DNA of 64,000 bases from Streptomyces sp. WAC05374 (GTDB taxonomy: Bacteria > Actinomycetota > Actinomycetes > Streptomycetales > Streptomycetaceae). The notes under the pieces are model-generated. The model saw only the letters and a program-made list of their open reading frames with translations. It ran no database searches and was not told where the DNA came from. The stretch spans positions 1 through 64,000 of the forward strand of contig NZ_SMNQ01000026.1 of assembly GCF_004353505.1 (NCBI RefSeq). The letters run 5' to 3'. The position numbers and the translations under genes were made by a program. This document shows, in pieces, positions 17,180-24,715 of this stretch (position 1 is the first letter of the stretch; every line of letters starts with the position of its first letter).

Positions 17180-17767
17180 GTGTCACCTCGTGGAGTGGCG
17201 ATCCCGGACTTGCGCGAGCGGCTGTTCGCGGCCGCGGAGCGGGTGGTGGCCCGTGACGGCGCCGCGGCCCTGACCAGCCGCGCGGTCACCGCGGAGGCGG
17301 ACTGCGCCAAGGGCGTCCTGCACACGCACTTCGCCGGACTGGACGAGTTCGTGGCCGAGTTGGTCCTGGACCGGTTCGCGCGCAGCGCCCGCCAGGCCGA
17401 GGCCCTGCAGGCCCGGGTGGGGCAGGCCACGGTCGCGGAGAACCTCCAGGGGGTCGTCCTGGATCTGCTGGACTCCCTGCCTCCCGCGGTGGTGGGGCTG
17501 GCGATGACCCGCCCCGCGGCCGCGTTGCGCACGCGTGAGGGCTTCGAGTCCGGCGCGCCGGCGTTCGACGCGATCCAGCAGGCCGTCACCGCCTACTTGC
17601 AGGCGGAGCAGCGCGGCGGCCGGCTGCCCGCCGACGCCGACGCGTCCGCGATCGCGCTCGCGCTCGTCGGCACGACCCACCACCTGCTCATGACCCGCAG
17701 CCCCGGACAGGGCGAGAACACCGAGACGACCACGCGGCGGCTGCTGGCCGTACTCCTCACCTGCTGA
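17180..17767 (+). CDS. TetR-family transcriptional regulator
   Basis: 195 residues from GTG 17180, chosen because GGAGAAGGGG precedes it and the operator then lies wholly upstream; an in-frame ATG at 17156 is possible. The N-terminal HTH reads LRERLFAAAERVVARDGAAA, LTSRAVTAEADCAKGVLHTH, FAGLDEFVAELVLDRF. The rest is helical ligand-binding domain. It should bind the palindromes at 17113-17150 and repress both itself and the divergent methyltransferase. A Cys in the recognition region (AEADCAKG) is unusual but probably incidental. Confidence 0.92.
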   Translation: MSPRGVAIPDLRERLFAAAERVVARDGAAALTSRAVTAEADCAKGVLHTHFAGLDEFVAELVLDRFARSARQAEALQARVGQATVAENLQGVVLDLLDSLPPAVVGLAMTRPAAALRTREGFESGAPAFDAIQQAVTAYLQAEQRGGRLPADADASAIALALVGTTHHLLMTRSPGQGENTETTTRRLLAVLLTC

Positions 17768-18010
17768 GCCGTCCCCCGCCGTCACCGGGCGGCGGTCCCG
17801 GCCGGCGTCCGGCCCATGCGCGGCCCGGCTCCCGCCCCCGCGCCGGCAGGGCGGGACCCCACCAGGACCGGACCCGCCGTATCGGCCGCCGCGCCTCTGA
17901 CCGCATGCCGCCGGCATCGACGGCCACGCGAACCGGTGCCCGGAATCCAGATCCCGGAGAGGGGGAGCGACCGACCGGCCTCGCGCCTGCCCCAGCGTCC
18001 GAACAACCAC

Positions 18011-18038
18011 TTGCGCATACCCCCTAGGGGTATATAGT
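18011..18038 (+). promoter_or_regulatory. Promoter with CsoR-type copper operator between -35 and -10
   Basis: TTGCGC (18011-18016) and TATAGT (18033-18038) are separated by 16 bases. The spacer is filled by ATACCCC-CTA-GGGGTAT (18017-18033), the GC-rich palindrome with ATAC/GTAT flanks recognised by the copper-sensing repressor CsoR in actinobacteria. Repressor binding would exclude RNA polymerase, and Cu(I) would release it. The rest of 17768-18010 shows no gene. Confidence 0.88.
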
Positions 18039-18098
18039 GAAGCTGTGCGGCCCAGGGGAGAGGTCCGCAACCGGAATTCGGGACTGGGGATGAGGGTC

Positions 18099-18665
18099 AT
18101 GGACCACAGCGCACACCACACCGGCTCCGCTCACGAGCGCACCGCTCACGCCGGCCATGAGAACCACGGCGCCGGCCACGCCCACGACCACGGCGCCGGT
18201 CACGCCCACCACGGGCACGCCCAACACGCGGGCGCGTCCTGGGGGATGGCGGCGAAGGCCACGCTGCACTGCCTGACCGGATGCGCCATCGGTGAGATCC
18301 TCGGCATGGTCATCGGCACCGCACTGCTGTGGGGCAACGTCGAGACGATGATCCTGGCGATCACGCTGGCCTTCCTCTTCGGCTACTCGTTCACGCTCAT
18401 CGCCGTACGCCGGGCCGGCCTGGACTTCAAGAGCGCGGTCAAGGTGGCCCTGGCCGCCGACACCGTCTCGATCGCCGTCATGGAGCTGGTCGACAACGGC
18501 ATCATCGCCCTCACCCCCGGGGCGATGGACGCCCACTTGTCCGACGGCCTGTTCTGGGGCGCACTGCTGGGCGGCTTCGCCGTCGCCTTCCTGATCACCA
18601 CGCCGGTCAACAAGTGGATGATCGGCCGCGGCATGGGCCACGCGGTCGTCCACGCCTACCACTGA
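18099..18665 (+). CDS. DUF4396 membrane protein with His-rich N-terminus (copper-regulated)
   Basis: 188 residues from ATG 18099 (18090 is an alternative start). The first 55 residues are extremely His-rich (MDHSAHHTGSAHERTAHAGH and repeated GHAHDHGAGHAHH), a likely metal-binding antenna. Four membrane helices follow: HCLTGCAIGEILGMVIGTAL with a Cys pair, MILAITLAFLFGYSFTLIAV, VALAADTVSIAVMELVDNGI and FWGALLGGFAVAFLITTPV. This corresponds to DUF4396. The promoter carries a CsoR operator and the next gene is a copper-storage protein, so a role in copper binding, efflux or sequestration at the membrane is inferred; the transported ion is not proven by sequence. Confidence 0.88.
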   Translation: MDHSAHHTGSAHERTAHAGHENHGAGHAHDHGAGHAHHGHAQHAGASWGMAAKATLHCLTGCAIGEILGMVIGTALLWGNVETMILAITLAFLFGYSFTLIAVRRAGLDFKSAVKVALAADTVSIAVMELVDNGIIALTPGAMDAHLSDGLFWGALLGGFAVAFLITTPVNKWMIGRGMGHAVVHAYH

Positions 18666-18832
18666 CCGCCGCCGACGCGAACACGGCGCCCGTCGTCCGG
18701 GGCACCCCCGCTCTCCCGGGGTGCCCCGGACGCCTGTGCGCGCCACGCTGGTGGTGAGCCGCACATGCCGGGCCGCCCGGGCGCGGCCGCCCCGGCCGCG
18801 CCGGCCCGCGCGGCGCGAAGGAGGCTGCCGCG

Positions 18833-19243
18833 ATGTCCAGCACCGTCAAGGACATGCTCGCCACCTACCCCGCCGACCTCGGCGACATCGACCGGGCCAA
18901 ACTGACCCGCTGCATCGAGGAGTGCATCGCCTGCGCGCAGGCGTGCACCGCGTGCGCGGACGCCTGCCTCTCCGAAGGCATGGCCGGCGACCTCGCCAAG
19001 TGCATCCGTACCGACATGGACTGCGCCGACATCTGCACCGCCACCGCCGCGGTCCTCTCCCGTCACACCGGCTACGACGCCAACATCACCCGCGCCATCC
19101 TCACCGCCTGCGCGACCGCCTGCGAAGCCTGCGCGGACGAGTGCACCCGCCACGCGGACATGCACGAGCACTGCCGTGTCTGCGCCGAAGCCTGCCGCTC
19201 CTGCCGGCAGGCGTGCGACGACCTCCTGAGTGCCCTCGGCTGA
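18833..19243 (+). CDS. csp: Cys-rich four-helix-bundle copper-storage protein (Csp/DUF326 type)
   Basis: 136 residues from ATG 18833 behind AAGGAGG. It has 18 cysteines in the i/i+3/i+4 pattern of the Csp family: RCIEECIACAQACTACADAC, KCIRTDMDCADIC, ACATACEACADECT and HCRVCAEACRSCRQAC. In characterised Csp proteins these Cys point into the core of a four-helix bundle and bind many Cu(I) ions. No signal peptide is visible, so it is the cytosolic (Csp3-like) type. It lies 167 bases after the DUF4396 gene and may share its CsoR-controlled transcript. The role is buffering of cytosolic Cu(I). Confidence 0.93.
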   Translation: MSSTVKDMLATYPADLGDIDRAKLTRCIEECIACAQACTACADACLSEGMAGDLAKCIRTDMDCADICTATAAVLSRHTGYDANITRAILTACATACEACADECTRHADMHEHCRVCAEACRSCRQACDDLLSALG

Positions 19244-19325
19244 CGTTCGGCTCTCTCCGCGAAGCCCTGTGGCGCGACCGGCGAACGGTCGGCTGTCCAA
19301 GCCGCTTCTCTCCCCTCAGCCGGAA

Positions 19326-19382
19326 TACCCCCAGGGGGTAAAGCGTTCCGGCTCCTCTGAGGCCGGTTACCCCCTAGGGGTA
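19326..19382 (+). promoter_or_regulatory. Two further CsoR-type palindromes upstream of the MFS remnant
   Basis: TACCCCC-A-GGGGGTA (19326-19340, perfect) and TACCCCC-TA-GGGGTA (19368-19382) share the core of the site at 18017. They are centred 42 bases apart, four helical turns. The second ends eight bases before the GTG at 19390, so it could overlap the promoter of the truncated transporter gene. A copper-responsive promoter is inferred. Confidence 0.8.
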
Positions 19383-19389
19383 TCTGCGC

Positions 19390-19863
19390 GTGATCTCGGT
19401 GGAGGGCAGAGCGGCGTCAACGTCAATGGTCCGTCCCCGGCGCTGGTGGGCGCTGGGCGTGCTGGCCACAGCACAGTTCATGGTCCTGGTGGACGTCCTG
19501 CCCGCCTCACTGGTCGCCGCGACGGGCATGTCCCTGGCCTACGTCCCGGCCCTGATGTCGGCGATGGCCGGCGCCCCGCCGGAGCAGGCGGGCCTGGCAT
19601 CGGGCATCGTCAACACCACCTACCAGGTCGGCTCCGCCCTGGGCCCGGCCGCCGCCCTGACCGCGCTCGCCGCGTCCCGGGGCGCCGACCGCCCCGGTGA
19701 CCTGCCCGCCCTGACCGAGGGCTTCGGCAGCGCCTTCCTCGGCGCCGCCGCCATCGCCGCGACCGGGGCCCTGGCCACCGCCCTGCTGATGAAGGGGAAC
19801 AGGCCCCCGGCCGCCGCCGCGGTCCAGGCGTCCCCCGCCGAAAGCGAGCACGCCAGAACCTGA
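19390..19863 (+). pseudogene. MFS (DHA2-type) transporter with large internal in-frame deletion
   Basis: 157 residues. After a short lead, RPRRWWALGVLATAQFMVLV is the first membrane helix of 14-TM drug/proton antiporters. The next residues, LPASLVAATGMSLAYVPALM, and then GAPPEQAGLASGIVNTTYQV, belong to the late helices (TM11-12 region) of the same family. Relatives have about 470-500 residues, so roughly 320 residues are missing at the VDV/LPASL junction while the frame is kept. The tail (KGNRPPAAAAVQ) looks like a normal C-terminus. It is unlikely to transport anything. It sits behind two CsoR-type sites, so the intact ancestor may have been copper-regulated. Confidence 0.8.
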
Positions 19864-19876
19864 CCGCACATACAGC

Positions 19877-19910
19877 GAGGGGCCACCGGACCGATGTCCG
19901 GTGGCCCCTC
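19877..19910. terminator. Strong hairpin terminator
   Basis: A 15-bp perfect stem starting GAGGGGCCACCGGAC (19877-19891) closes a CGAT loop with 19896-19910. It is 14 bases after the MFS remnant stop and 177 bases from the convergent response-regulator stop. No other element is seen in 19911-20086. Confidence 0.9.
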
Positions 19911-20086
19911 CCGAGCGCGCCGACCCGGCAACATCGCTGCTGACGGCGGCCCTGAGGCGGGCGCCGACACGGAATACACCACCTCGGTACCAGTCGGGAG
20001 CCGCTCCCGGGCGGGCAGCCGCGCCGCAGTCCGCTGGGTGCCGGCAGCGCCGGGACGGTGACCGCGTCCGGCCCCCTGGCGGCTGC

Positions 20087-20764
20087 TCAGCCGGGTGAGG
20101 TGCCCGGGTCGATGATCCGATACCCCACGCCGGGTGTGGTGGCGATGACCGAGGGGGCGCCGAGTTTGCGGCGCAGGCGGCTGATGGTCACCGTGACGGT
20201 GTTGGTGAACGGGTCGGCGTGTTCGTCCCACACCTGTTCGAGGAGGTTCTCCGTGCTGAGGAAGGCAGGGCTCGCGTCCAAGAGGGCTTCGAGTACCGCG
20301 AATTCCTTGACGGACAGGTCGAGTGGGCGGCCGTCGCGGCCGGCGGTGCGGCGCACCGGGTCGAGTTCGATGCCCGCCGTGCTCAGGGTGCGGGACCGGG
20401 CGGCAGGGCGGCGGCGGGCCAGGGCGCGGATACGCAGGACGAGTTCGGGGAAGTGGAAGGGCTTGGCGAGGTAGTCGTCGGCGCCCAGGGTCAGGCCGCT
20501 GACGCGGTCGCCGGGTGAGTCGGCGGCGGTCAGCATCAGGACCATCACGCGGTCGTCCTGCTCGGTGATCATCCGGCAGAGGGTGTCGCCGTGGATGCCT
20601 GGCAGGTCGCGGTCGAGCACGACGACGTCGTACGCGTTGACGTCCAGCTTGGCGGCGGCGTCGAGCCCGTCGTGGGCCACGTCCACGGCCATGCCCTGGT
20701 CGCGCAGTCCCTCGGCGACGACTTCGGCGAGGGGGCGGGCATCCTCGACCACCAGGACTCTCAA
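20087..20764 (-). CDS. OmpR/PhoB-family response regulator
   Basis: 225 residues starting at TTG 20764, which overlaps the kinase stop (TTGA), so translation is coupled. The receiver domain (1-120) has MRVLVVEDARPL with the acidic pocket, VVVLDRDLPGIHG with the phosphoacceptor Asp, MLTAADSP (Thr switch) and DDYLAKPFHFPEL (conserved Lys). The C-terminal winged helix (about 130-220) has LDLSVKEFAVLEALLDASPA, FTNTVTVTISRLRRKLGA and the VGYRI wing. It receives phosphate from the kinase encoded just upstream and probably controls the divergent ABC operon; the 23-bp repeats at 22042-22125 are the obvious candidate target. Confidence 0.94.
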   Translation of the reverse strand: MRVLVVEDARPLAEVVAEGLRDQGMAVDVAHDGLDAAAKLDVNAYDVVVLDRDLPGIHGDTLCRMITEQDDRVMVLMLTAADSPGDRVSGLTLGADDYLAKPFHFPELVLRIRALARRRPAARSRTLSTAGIELDPVRRTAGRDGRPLDLSVKEFAVLEALLDASPAFLSTENLLEQVWDEHADPFTNTVTVTISRLRRKLGAPSVIATTPGVGYRIIDPGTSPG

Positions 20765-22014
20765 CGCGCCACGCCCGTCCCTGAGCCGGAGGCTTCCGCC
20801 GTCGCCCTGCCGTCCGTACGGGGGAAGGTGATGGTGACGCGCAGGCCGCCGCCGGAGCGGGCGCGCAGGTCCAGGGTGCCGCGGTGGGCCCGGGTGATGG
20901 CCGCGACGATGGAGAGGCCGAGGCCGCTGCCGTGGCCGGTGCCGGTCCGGTCGGCGCCAAGGCGGCGGAAGGGCTGCGCGAGGTCCGCCACCCGCCGCTG
21001 GTCGAGGACCGGTCCGCTGGACTCGACGACGAGGGACACGGCGCCCGCGTCGTCTCCTTCGGCCCGTACGGCGACACTGATCCAGCCCCCGGGGTCGTTG
21101 TGCGTGATCGCGTTGTCGACCACGTTGTCGGCCACGCGGCGCAGCAGCGTCCGGCTGCCCCACACCCACGCGGAGTCGTCGGTCCGGCTCTCACGCACGG
21201 TCAGGCCCCTGGCCGCGATGTCCTCCGCCCGCCCGGTCAGGGCGGTCAGCGCGAGTCGGCCGAGAGAGAGGTGCGCCGAGTCGGTGAACTCGCCGTGCTG
21301 GGAGCGAGCCAGGACGAGGAAACCCTCCAGCAGCCGGTCCACCCGGTCGAGCTCGGCGCGCATCCGGACGGCCAGCGTGGCCGTGGCCTCGGGTACCGGG
21401 CCCGGCTTGGCGAGGGCCACGTCCAGGGAGGCCCGCATCGTGGTGAGCGGGGTGCGCAGCTCGTGGGAGGCGTTGGCGACGAAGAGGCGCTGGGCGTCGA
21501 AGGAGCCCTCCAGGCGGCCGAGGAGGTCGTCGATGGTGTCGGCGAGGTCCTTCACCTCGTCGCCGGGGCCGCCGATGGCCAGGCGTTCGTGCAGGCTGTC
21601 GGCGGTGATCCGGCGGGTGGCCGCCGTCATCACGCGCAGCGGGCGCAGCACCCGGCCGGCGACGAACCAGCCGAGGCCGACCGAGATCACCGCCATGACG
21701 CCGAGGGCGATGGCCGAGCCGACCAGGATCTGCCGGGTCCGGGTGTCGTGCGCCTGGGCCAGTTGCCGCTCCAGTTCGTCGATGCGGACCTGGGCCTGTG
21801 CCGCCGTGGCGGCCTGATCGGTGCCGCCGTCGGGGGCGGTCCGGCTGGAGCGCGATCCGCCGGATGCCACCACGGCCACGATGGCGAGCAGCGCCGTTCC
21901 CGACAGCAGGAACAGCGTCACGTACAAGGCGGTGAAGCGGGTGCGTGCCGTGCCACGGCGCAGACCGAGCCGGGCACTCAGGCCCGCGAGTCGTCGGGGC
22001 GCCCCCCATGTCAT
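20761..22014 (-). CDS. Two-component sensor histidine kinase
   Basis: 417 residues from ATG 22014 behind a GA/GGGGGG-rich ribosome site. Two membrane helices (ALYVTLFLLSGTALLAIVAV, ILVGSAIALGVMAVISVGLG) enclose a short outer loop with helical character (QVRIDELERQLAQAHDTRTR). A HAMP domain follows (RPLRVMTAATRRITADSLHE), then HisKA with FVANASHELRTPLTTMRASL. The ATPase domain has an N-box VADNVVDNAITHNDPGGWIS and G-box GHGSGLGLSIVAAITRAHRG. The small outer loop suggests sensing at or within the membrane, as in intramembrane-sensing kinases linked to antibiotic-peptide ABC exporters. It forms an operon with the response regulator. Confidence 0.94.
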   Translation of the reverse strand: MTWGAPRRLAGLSARLGLRRGTARTRFTALYVTLFLLSGTALLAIVAVVASGGSRSSRTAPDGGTDQAATAAQAQVRIDELERQLAQAHDTRTRQILVGSAIALGVMAVISVGLGWFVAGRVLRPLRVMTAATRRITADSLHERLAIGGPGDEVKDLADTIDDLLGRLEGSFDAQRLFVANASHELRTPLTTMRASLDVALAKPGPVPEATATLAVRMRAELDRVDRLLEGFLVLARSQHGEFTDSAHLSLGRLALTALTGRAEDIAARGLTVRESRTDDSAWVWGSRTLLRRVADNVVDNAITHNDPGGWISVAVRAEGDDAGAVSLVVESSGPVLDQRRVADLAQPFRRLGADRTGTGHGSGLGLSIVAAITRAHRGTLDLRARSGGGLRVTITFPRTDGRATAEASGSGTGVAR

Positions 22015-22041
22015 CCGCACGCTCCCCCCTCGCCACCGCAC

Positions 22042-22125
22042 CGAACACGTACCAGGACACCCACCGAACACGTACCAGGACATGCACCGAACACGTACCA
22101 GGACACGCACCGGAACACGTACCGG
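22042..22125. repeat. 3.5 tandem 23-bp direct repeats in the kinase/ABC divergent promoter region
   Basis: The unit CGAACACGTACCAGGACAnnCAC occurs at 22042, 22065 and 22088, with a partial fourth at 22111. The 22-bp-plus period places copies on nearly the same helical face, and the core AACACGTACC is invariant. It lies between the kinase start (22014) and the ABC start (22209). Cooperative binding of the adjacent OmpR-type regulator is the natural reading; there are no spacers of CRISPR size. Confidence 0.85.
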
Positions 22126-22208
22126 CCCAGGCTAGACCGAGGCGCCTAACAGCGAGATGACAGTGGCCGTTCGGCCGCTGTAACCCGCTCCGCCCCAGGG
22201 TGGGGCTC

Positions 22209-23156
22209 ATGAGCGATGAGAGTACGAAGGCGACGATCGACGTCATCGGCCTGCGTAAACGCTTCGGGCCACAACTCGCCCTGGACGGGATGACGTTCAC
22301 CGTGAGGCCCGGGCGGGTGACCGGCTTCGTCGGCCCGAACGGCGCGGGCAAGTCCACCACCATGCGCGTGATCCTGGGCCTTGACGCGGCCGAGGAGGGA
22401 AAGGCCCTGGTCGACGGGGTGCCGTACCGCACCCTGCGTCGCCCGCTGCGGCACCTGGGGGCACTGCTCGACGCCTCCGCGCTGCAGCCGAGCCGCACCG
22501 CCCGCAACCACCTGCTGTGGCTGGCCCACTCACAGGGCGTACCGGCCCGGCGGGTGGACGAGGTGATCGACCGGACCGGCCTGGGCACGGTGGCCCGGCG
22601 TAAGGCCGGCGGCTTCTCGCTGGGCATGCGCCAGCGCCTGGGGATCGCGGCGGCGCTGCTCGGCGACCCGCCGGTCGTCATGCTGGACGAGCCGTTCAAC
22701 GGCCTCGACCCGGACGGCATCGTGTGGATGCGCGGCTTCCTGGCGGAGCTGGCCCGGCAGGGCCGCGCCGTCCTGGTCTCCAGTCACCTGATGGGCGAAC
22801 TCGAGGACACCGCGGACCATCTCGTGGTCATCGGCCGCGGCCGGGTCGTCGCCGACACCAGCGTGTCCGAGCTGCTCGCCGCGGTGTCCGGCGGCCGGGT
22901 CACCCTGCGTACCTCCGCGCCTGAGCGCGCCGCCCACGTCCTGCACGGCGCGGGCGCCACCGTCCTCGCCACCGGCCCCGGCACCCTCGGCGTCACGGGC
23001 CTGCCCGACGAGGGAATCGTGGCCCTGCTCGCCCGGAACGGGGTGCCGTTCTCCCAGGTGTCCACGCACCGGGCGACGCTCGAAGAGGCGTACATGGAAC
23101 TCACCCGCGACGCGGTGGAGTACCGGGCCGTCCCGGCGGGGAAGGCCGCGCGATGA
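22209..23156 (+). CDS. ABC transporter ATP-binding protein
   Basis: 315 residues from ATG 22209 (an in-frame ATG at 22200 is less well placed). Walker A is GFVGPNGAGKSTTMRVI, Q-loop LGALLDASALQPSRT, signature FSLGMRQRLGIAAALLG, Walker B VVMLDEPFNGLDPDG and switch VLVSSHLMGELE. The C-terminal 90 residues match the accessory domain of DrrA/BcrA-type exporter ATPases. Its stop overlaps the next gene (ATGA), giving a coupled three-gene operon with two permeases. It likely powers export of a drug, peptide or lipid, with expression controlled by the adjacent two-component system. Confidence 0.95.
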   Translation: MSDESTKATIDVIGLRKRFGPQLALDGMTFTVRPGRVTGFVGPNGAGKSTTMRVILGLDAAEEGKALVDGVPYRTLRRPLRHLGALLDASALQPSRTARNHLLWLAHSQGVPARRVDEVIDRTGLGTVARRKAGGFSLGMRQRLGIAAALLGDPPVVMLDEPFNGLDPDGIVWMRGFLAELARQGRAVLVSSHLMGELEDTADHLVVIGRGRVVADTSVSELLAAVSGGRVTLRTSAPERAAHVLHGAGATVLATGPGTLGVTGLPDEGIVALLARNGVPFSQVSTHRATLEEAYMELTRDAVEYRAVPAGKAAR

Positions 23157-24715
23157 CCGCCACCGTCCCCCCTCGCCCCCCGGCCACGCGGCGCGCCGAG
23201 CCGAGCGGGTTCCTCAGGGCGCTGCACGCCGAGTGGACGAAGTTCCGTACGGTACGCGCCTGGGTCCTCGCCATGGCGGGGGCGCTCCTTGCGACGATCG
23301 TGGTCGGCCTGCTGGGCACGGCCGCCCCCGCCCCCGCCGGTCGCGGCGCCGACTCCGCAACGTATCCGAAGGGCCCCGGCGGCGAGGCCGTCAACGACAG
23401 CTTCTCCTTCGTCCACAGGACCCTCACCGGCGACGGCTCCCTCACCGTTGCCCTGCGCTCCCTGACCGGCGTCGCCGACACGGGAAACGGCAGGACGGCC
23501 CGGGGCGTCCAGCCCTGGGCGAAGGCAGGGATCATCGTCAAGGAAAACCTCACCCAGGGATCCCCGTACGCGGCGGTCATGGCCACCGGCGGCCACGGCG
23601 TGCGCATGCAGTACGACTACACCCACGACACGGCGGGCCCTCCCGGCAGGATCACCCAGGAGTCCCCACGCTGGCTGCGCCTGGTCCGCTCCGGTGACAT
23701 CCTCACCGGCCACACCTCCACCGACGGCTCCCACTGGACCGAGGTCGGCCGTGCCAAGCTGCCCGGGCTCGCGCGCACCGTGCGGGCCGGGCTCTTCGCC
23801 ACGTCACCTCAGGCGAAGCGGGACACCGCGGCGGGCACGGGCTTCACCCCCGCCGTGGCCACCGGCACCTTCGGCCCTCCCGGCCTCACCGGCCGCTGGT
23901 CCCCCAGTGCGTGGAGCGGCACACAGGTGGGTGGCGACGCGGGCACCTCCGGCAGCTACACGAACACCACCGAGGGCGGCTTCACCCGGACCGACGGCGG
24001 CGGGTTCACCGTGACCGGAGCCGGCGACATCGCACCGGTCGTCGGCGGGCCCGTCATGGGCGCCGGCTTCTCCGTCGAGAACTTCCTCGTCGGCACCTTC
24101 GCCGGGCTGATCGTGGTGATCGCCGTGGGCACGGTGTTCATCACCGGCGAGTACCGGCGCGGTCTGGTGCGTACGACCATGGTGGCAACTCCCCCGCGGG
24201 GCCGGGTGCTCGGCGCCAAGGCGCTGGTGGCCGGGGGCGCCGCGTTCGCCGTCGGCCTGGTGGCCGCCGCGATCACCCTTCCCATCGGGCAACGCGGCGC
24301 GCGCGGCAGGGGTTTCCACGTCTTCCCCGTCTCGTCGGCGACCGAAGTGCGCGTCATGGTCGGCACCGGCCTGCTCTGCGCGGCCGCCGCCGTGCTCGCT
24401 CTCGGCGCCGGTGCCCTGCTGCGGCGCAGCGGTACGGCGGTCGCCCTGGTCGTCGCGTCGATCGTGCTGCCCTTCCTGCTCGCCACCTCCGGCGTACTGC
24501 CCCCGGGCGTCTCGGAGTGGCTGCTGCGGCTCACTCCGGCCGCGGGCTTCGCCATCCAGCAGACCCTGCCGCGGTACGCGCAGGTGCTCAGCGTGTACGA
24601 GCCGTCGACCGGCTACTACCCGCTGGCGCCCTGGGCCGGCCTCGCCGTGCTGTGCGGATACGCGGCGCTCGCCCTCGGCCTGGCCGTGGTGCGGCTGCGC
24701 GGGAGGGACGTATGA
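23153..24715 (+). CDS. ABC permease with a large DUF1349/lectin-like extracellular insertion
   Basis: 520 residues, coupled by ATGA to the ATPase. TM1 is AWVLAMAGALLATIVVGLLG (about 38-57). About 240 residues then lie outside the membrane before TM2 (FLVGTFAGLIVVIAVGTVFI, about 307-327) and four further helices typical of ABC-2-type permeases, with EYRRGLVRTTM after TM2. The insertion contains SLTVALRSLTGV, WAKAGIIVKENL, SPYAAVMATGGHGVRMQYDY, PRWLRLVRSGDILTGHTSTD and GSHWTEVG. This pattern is that of the DUF1349/concanavalin-like beta-sandwich. Most permeases of this class lack such a domain, so it may bind a wall or glycan ligand or gate the exporter. Confidence 0.88.
   Translation: MTATVPPRPPATRRAEPSGFLRALHAEWTKFRTVRAWVLAMAGALLATIVVGLLGTAAPAPAGRGADSATYPKGPGGEAVNDSFSFVHRTLTGDGSLTVALRSLTGVADTGNGRTARGVQPWAKAGIIVKENLTQGSPYAAVMATGGHGVRMQYDYTHDTAGPPGRITQESPRWLRLVRSGDILTGHTSTDGSHWTEVGRAKLPGLARTVRAGLFATSPQAKRDTAAGTGFTPAVATGTFGPPGLTGRWSPSAWSGTQVGGDAGTSGSYTNTTEGGFTRTDGGGFTVTGAGDIAPVVGGPVMGAGFSVENFLVGTFAGLIVVIAVGTVFITGEYRRGLVRTTMVATPPRGRVLGAKALVAGGAAFAVGLVAAAITLPIGQRGARGRGFHVFPVSSATEVRVMVGTGLLCAAAAVLALGAGALLRRSGTAVALVVASIVLPFLLATSGVLPPGVSEWLLRLTPAAGFAIQQTLPRYAQVLSVYEPSTGYYPLAPWAGLAVLCGYAALALGLAVVRLRGRDV

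Noticed and set aside
19620..21194. A 524-codon minus-strand frame over the MFS remnant and response regulator
   Set aside because: A shadow frame of the regulator and kinase; no motif in its own translation.
22042..22125. CRISPR array
   Set aside because: Units are contiguous 23-mers without spacers and no cas genes are present.
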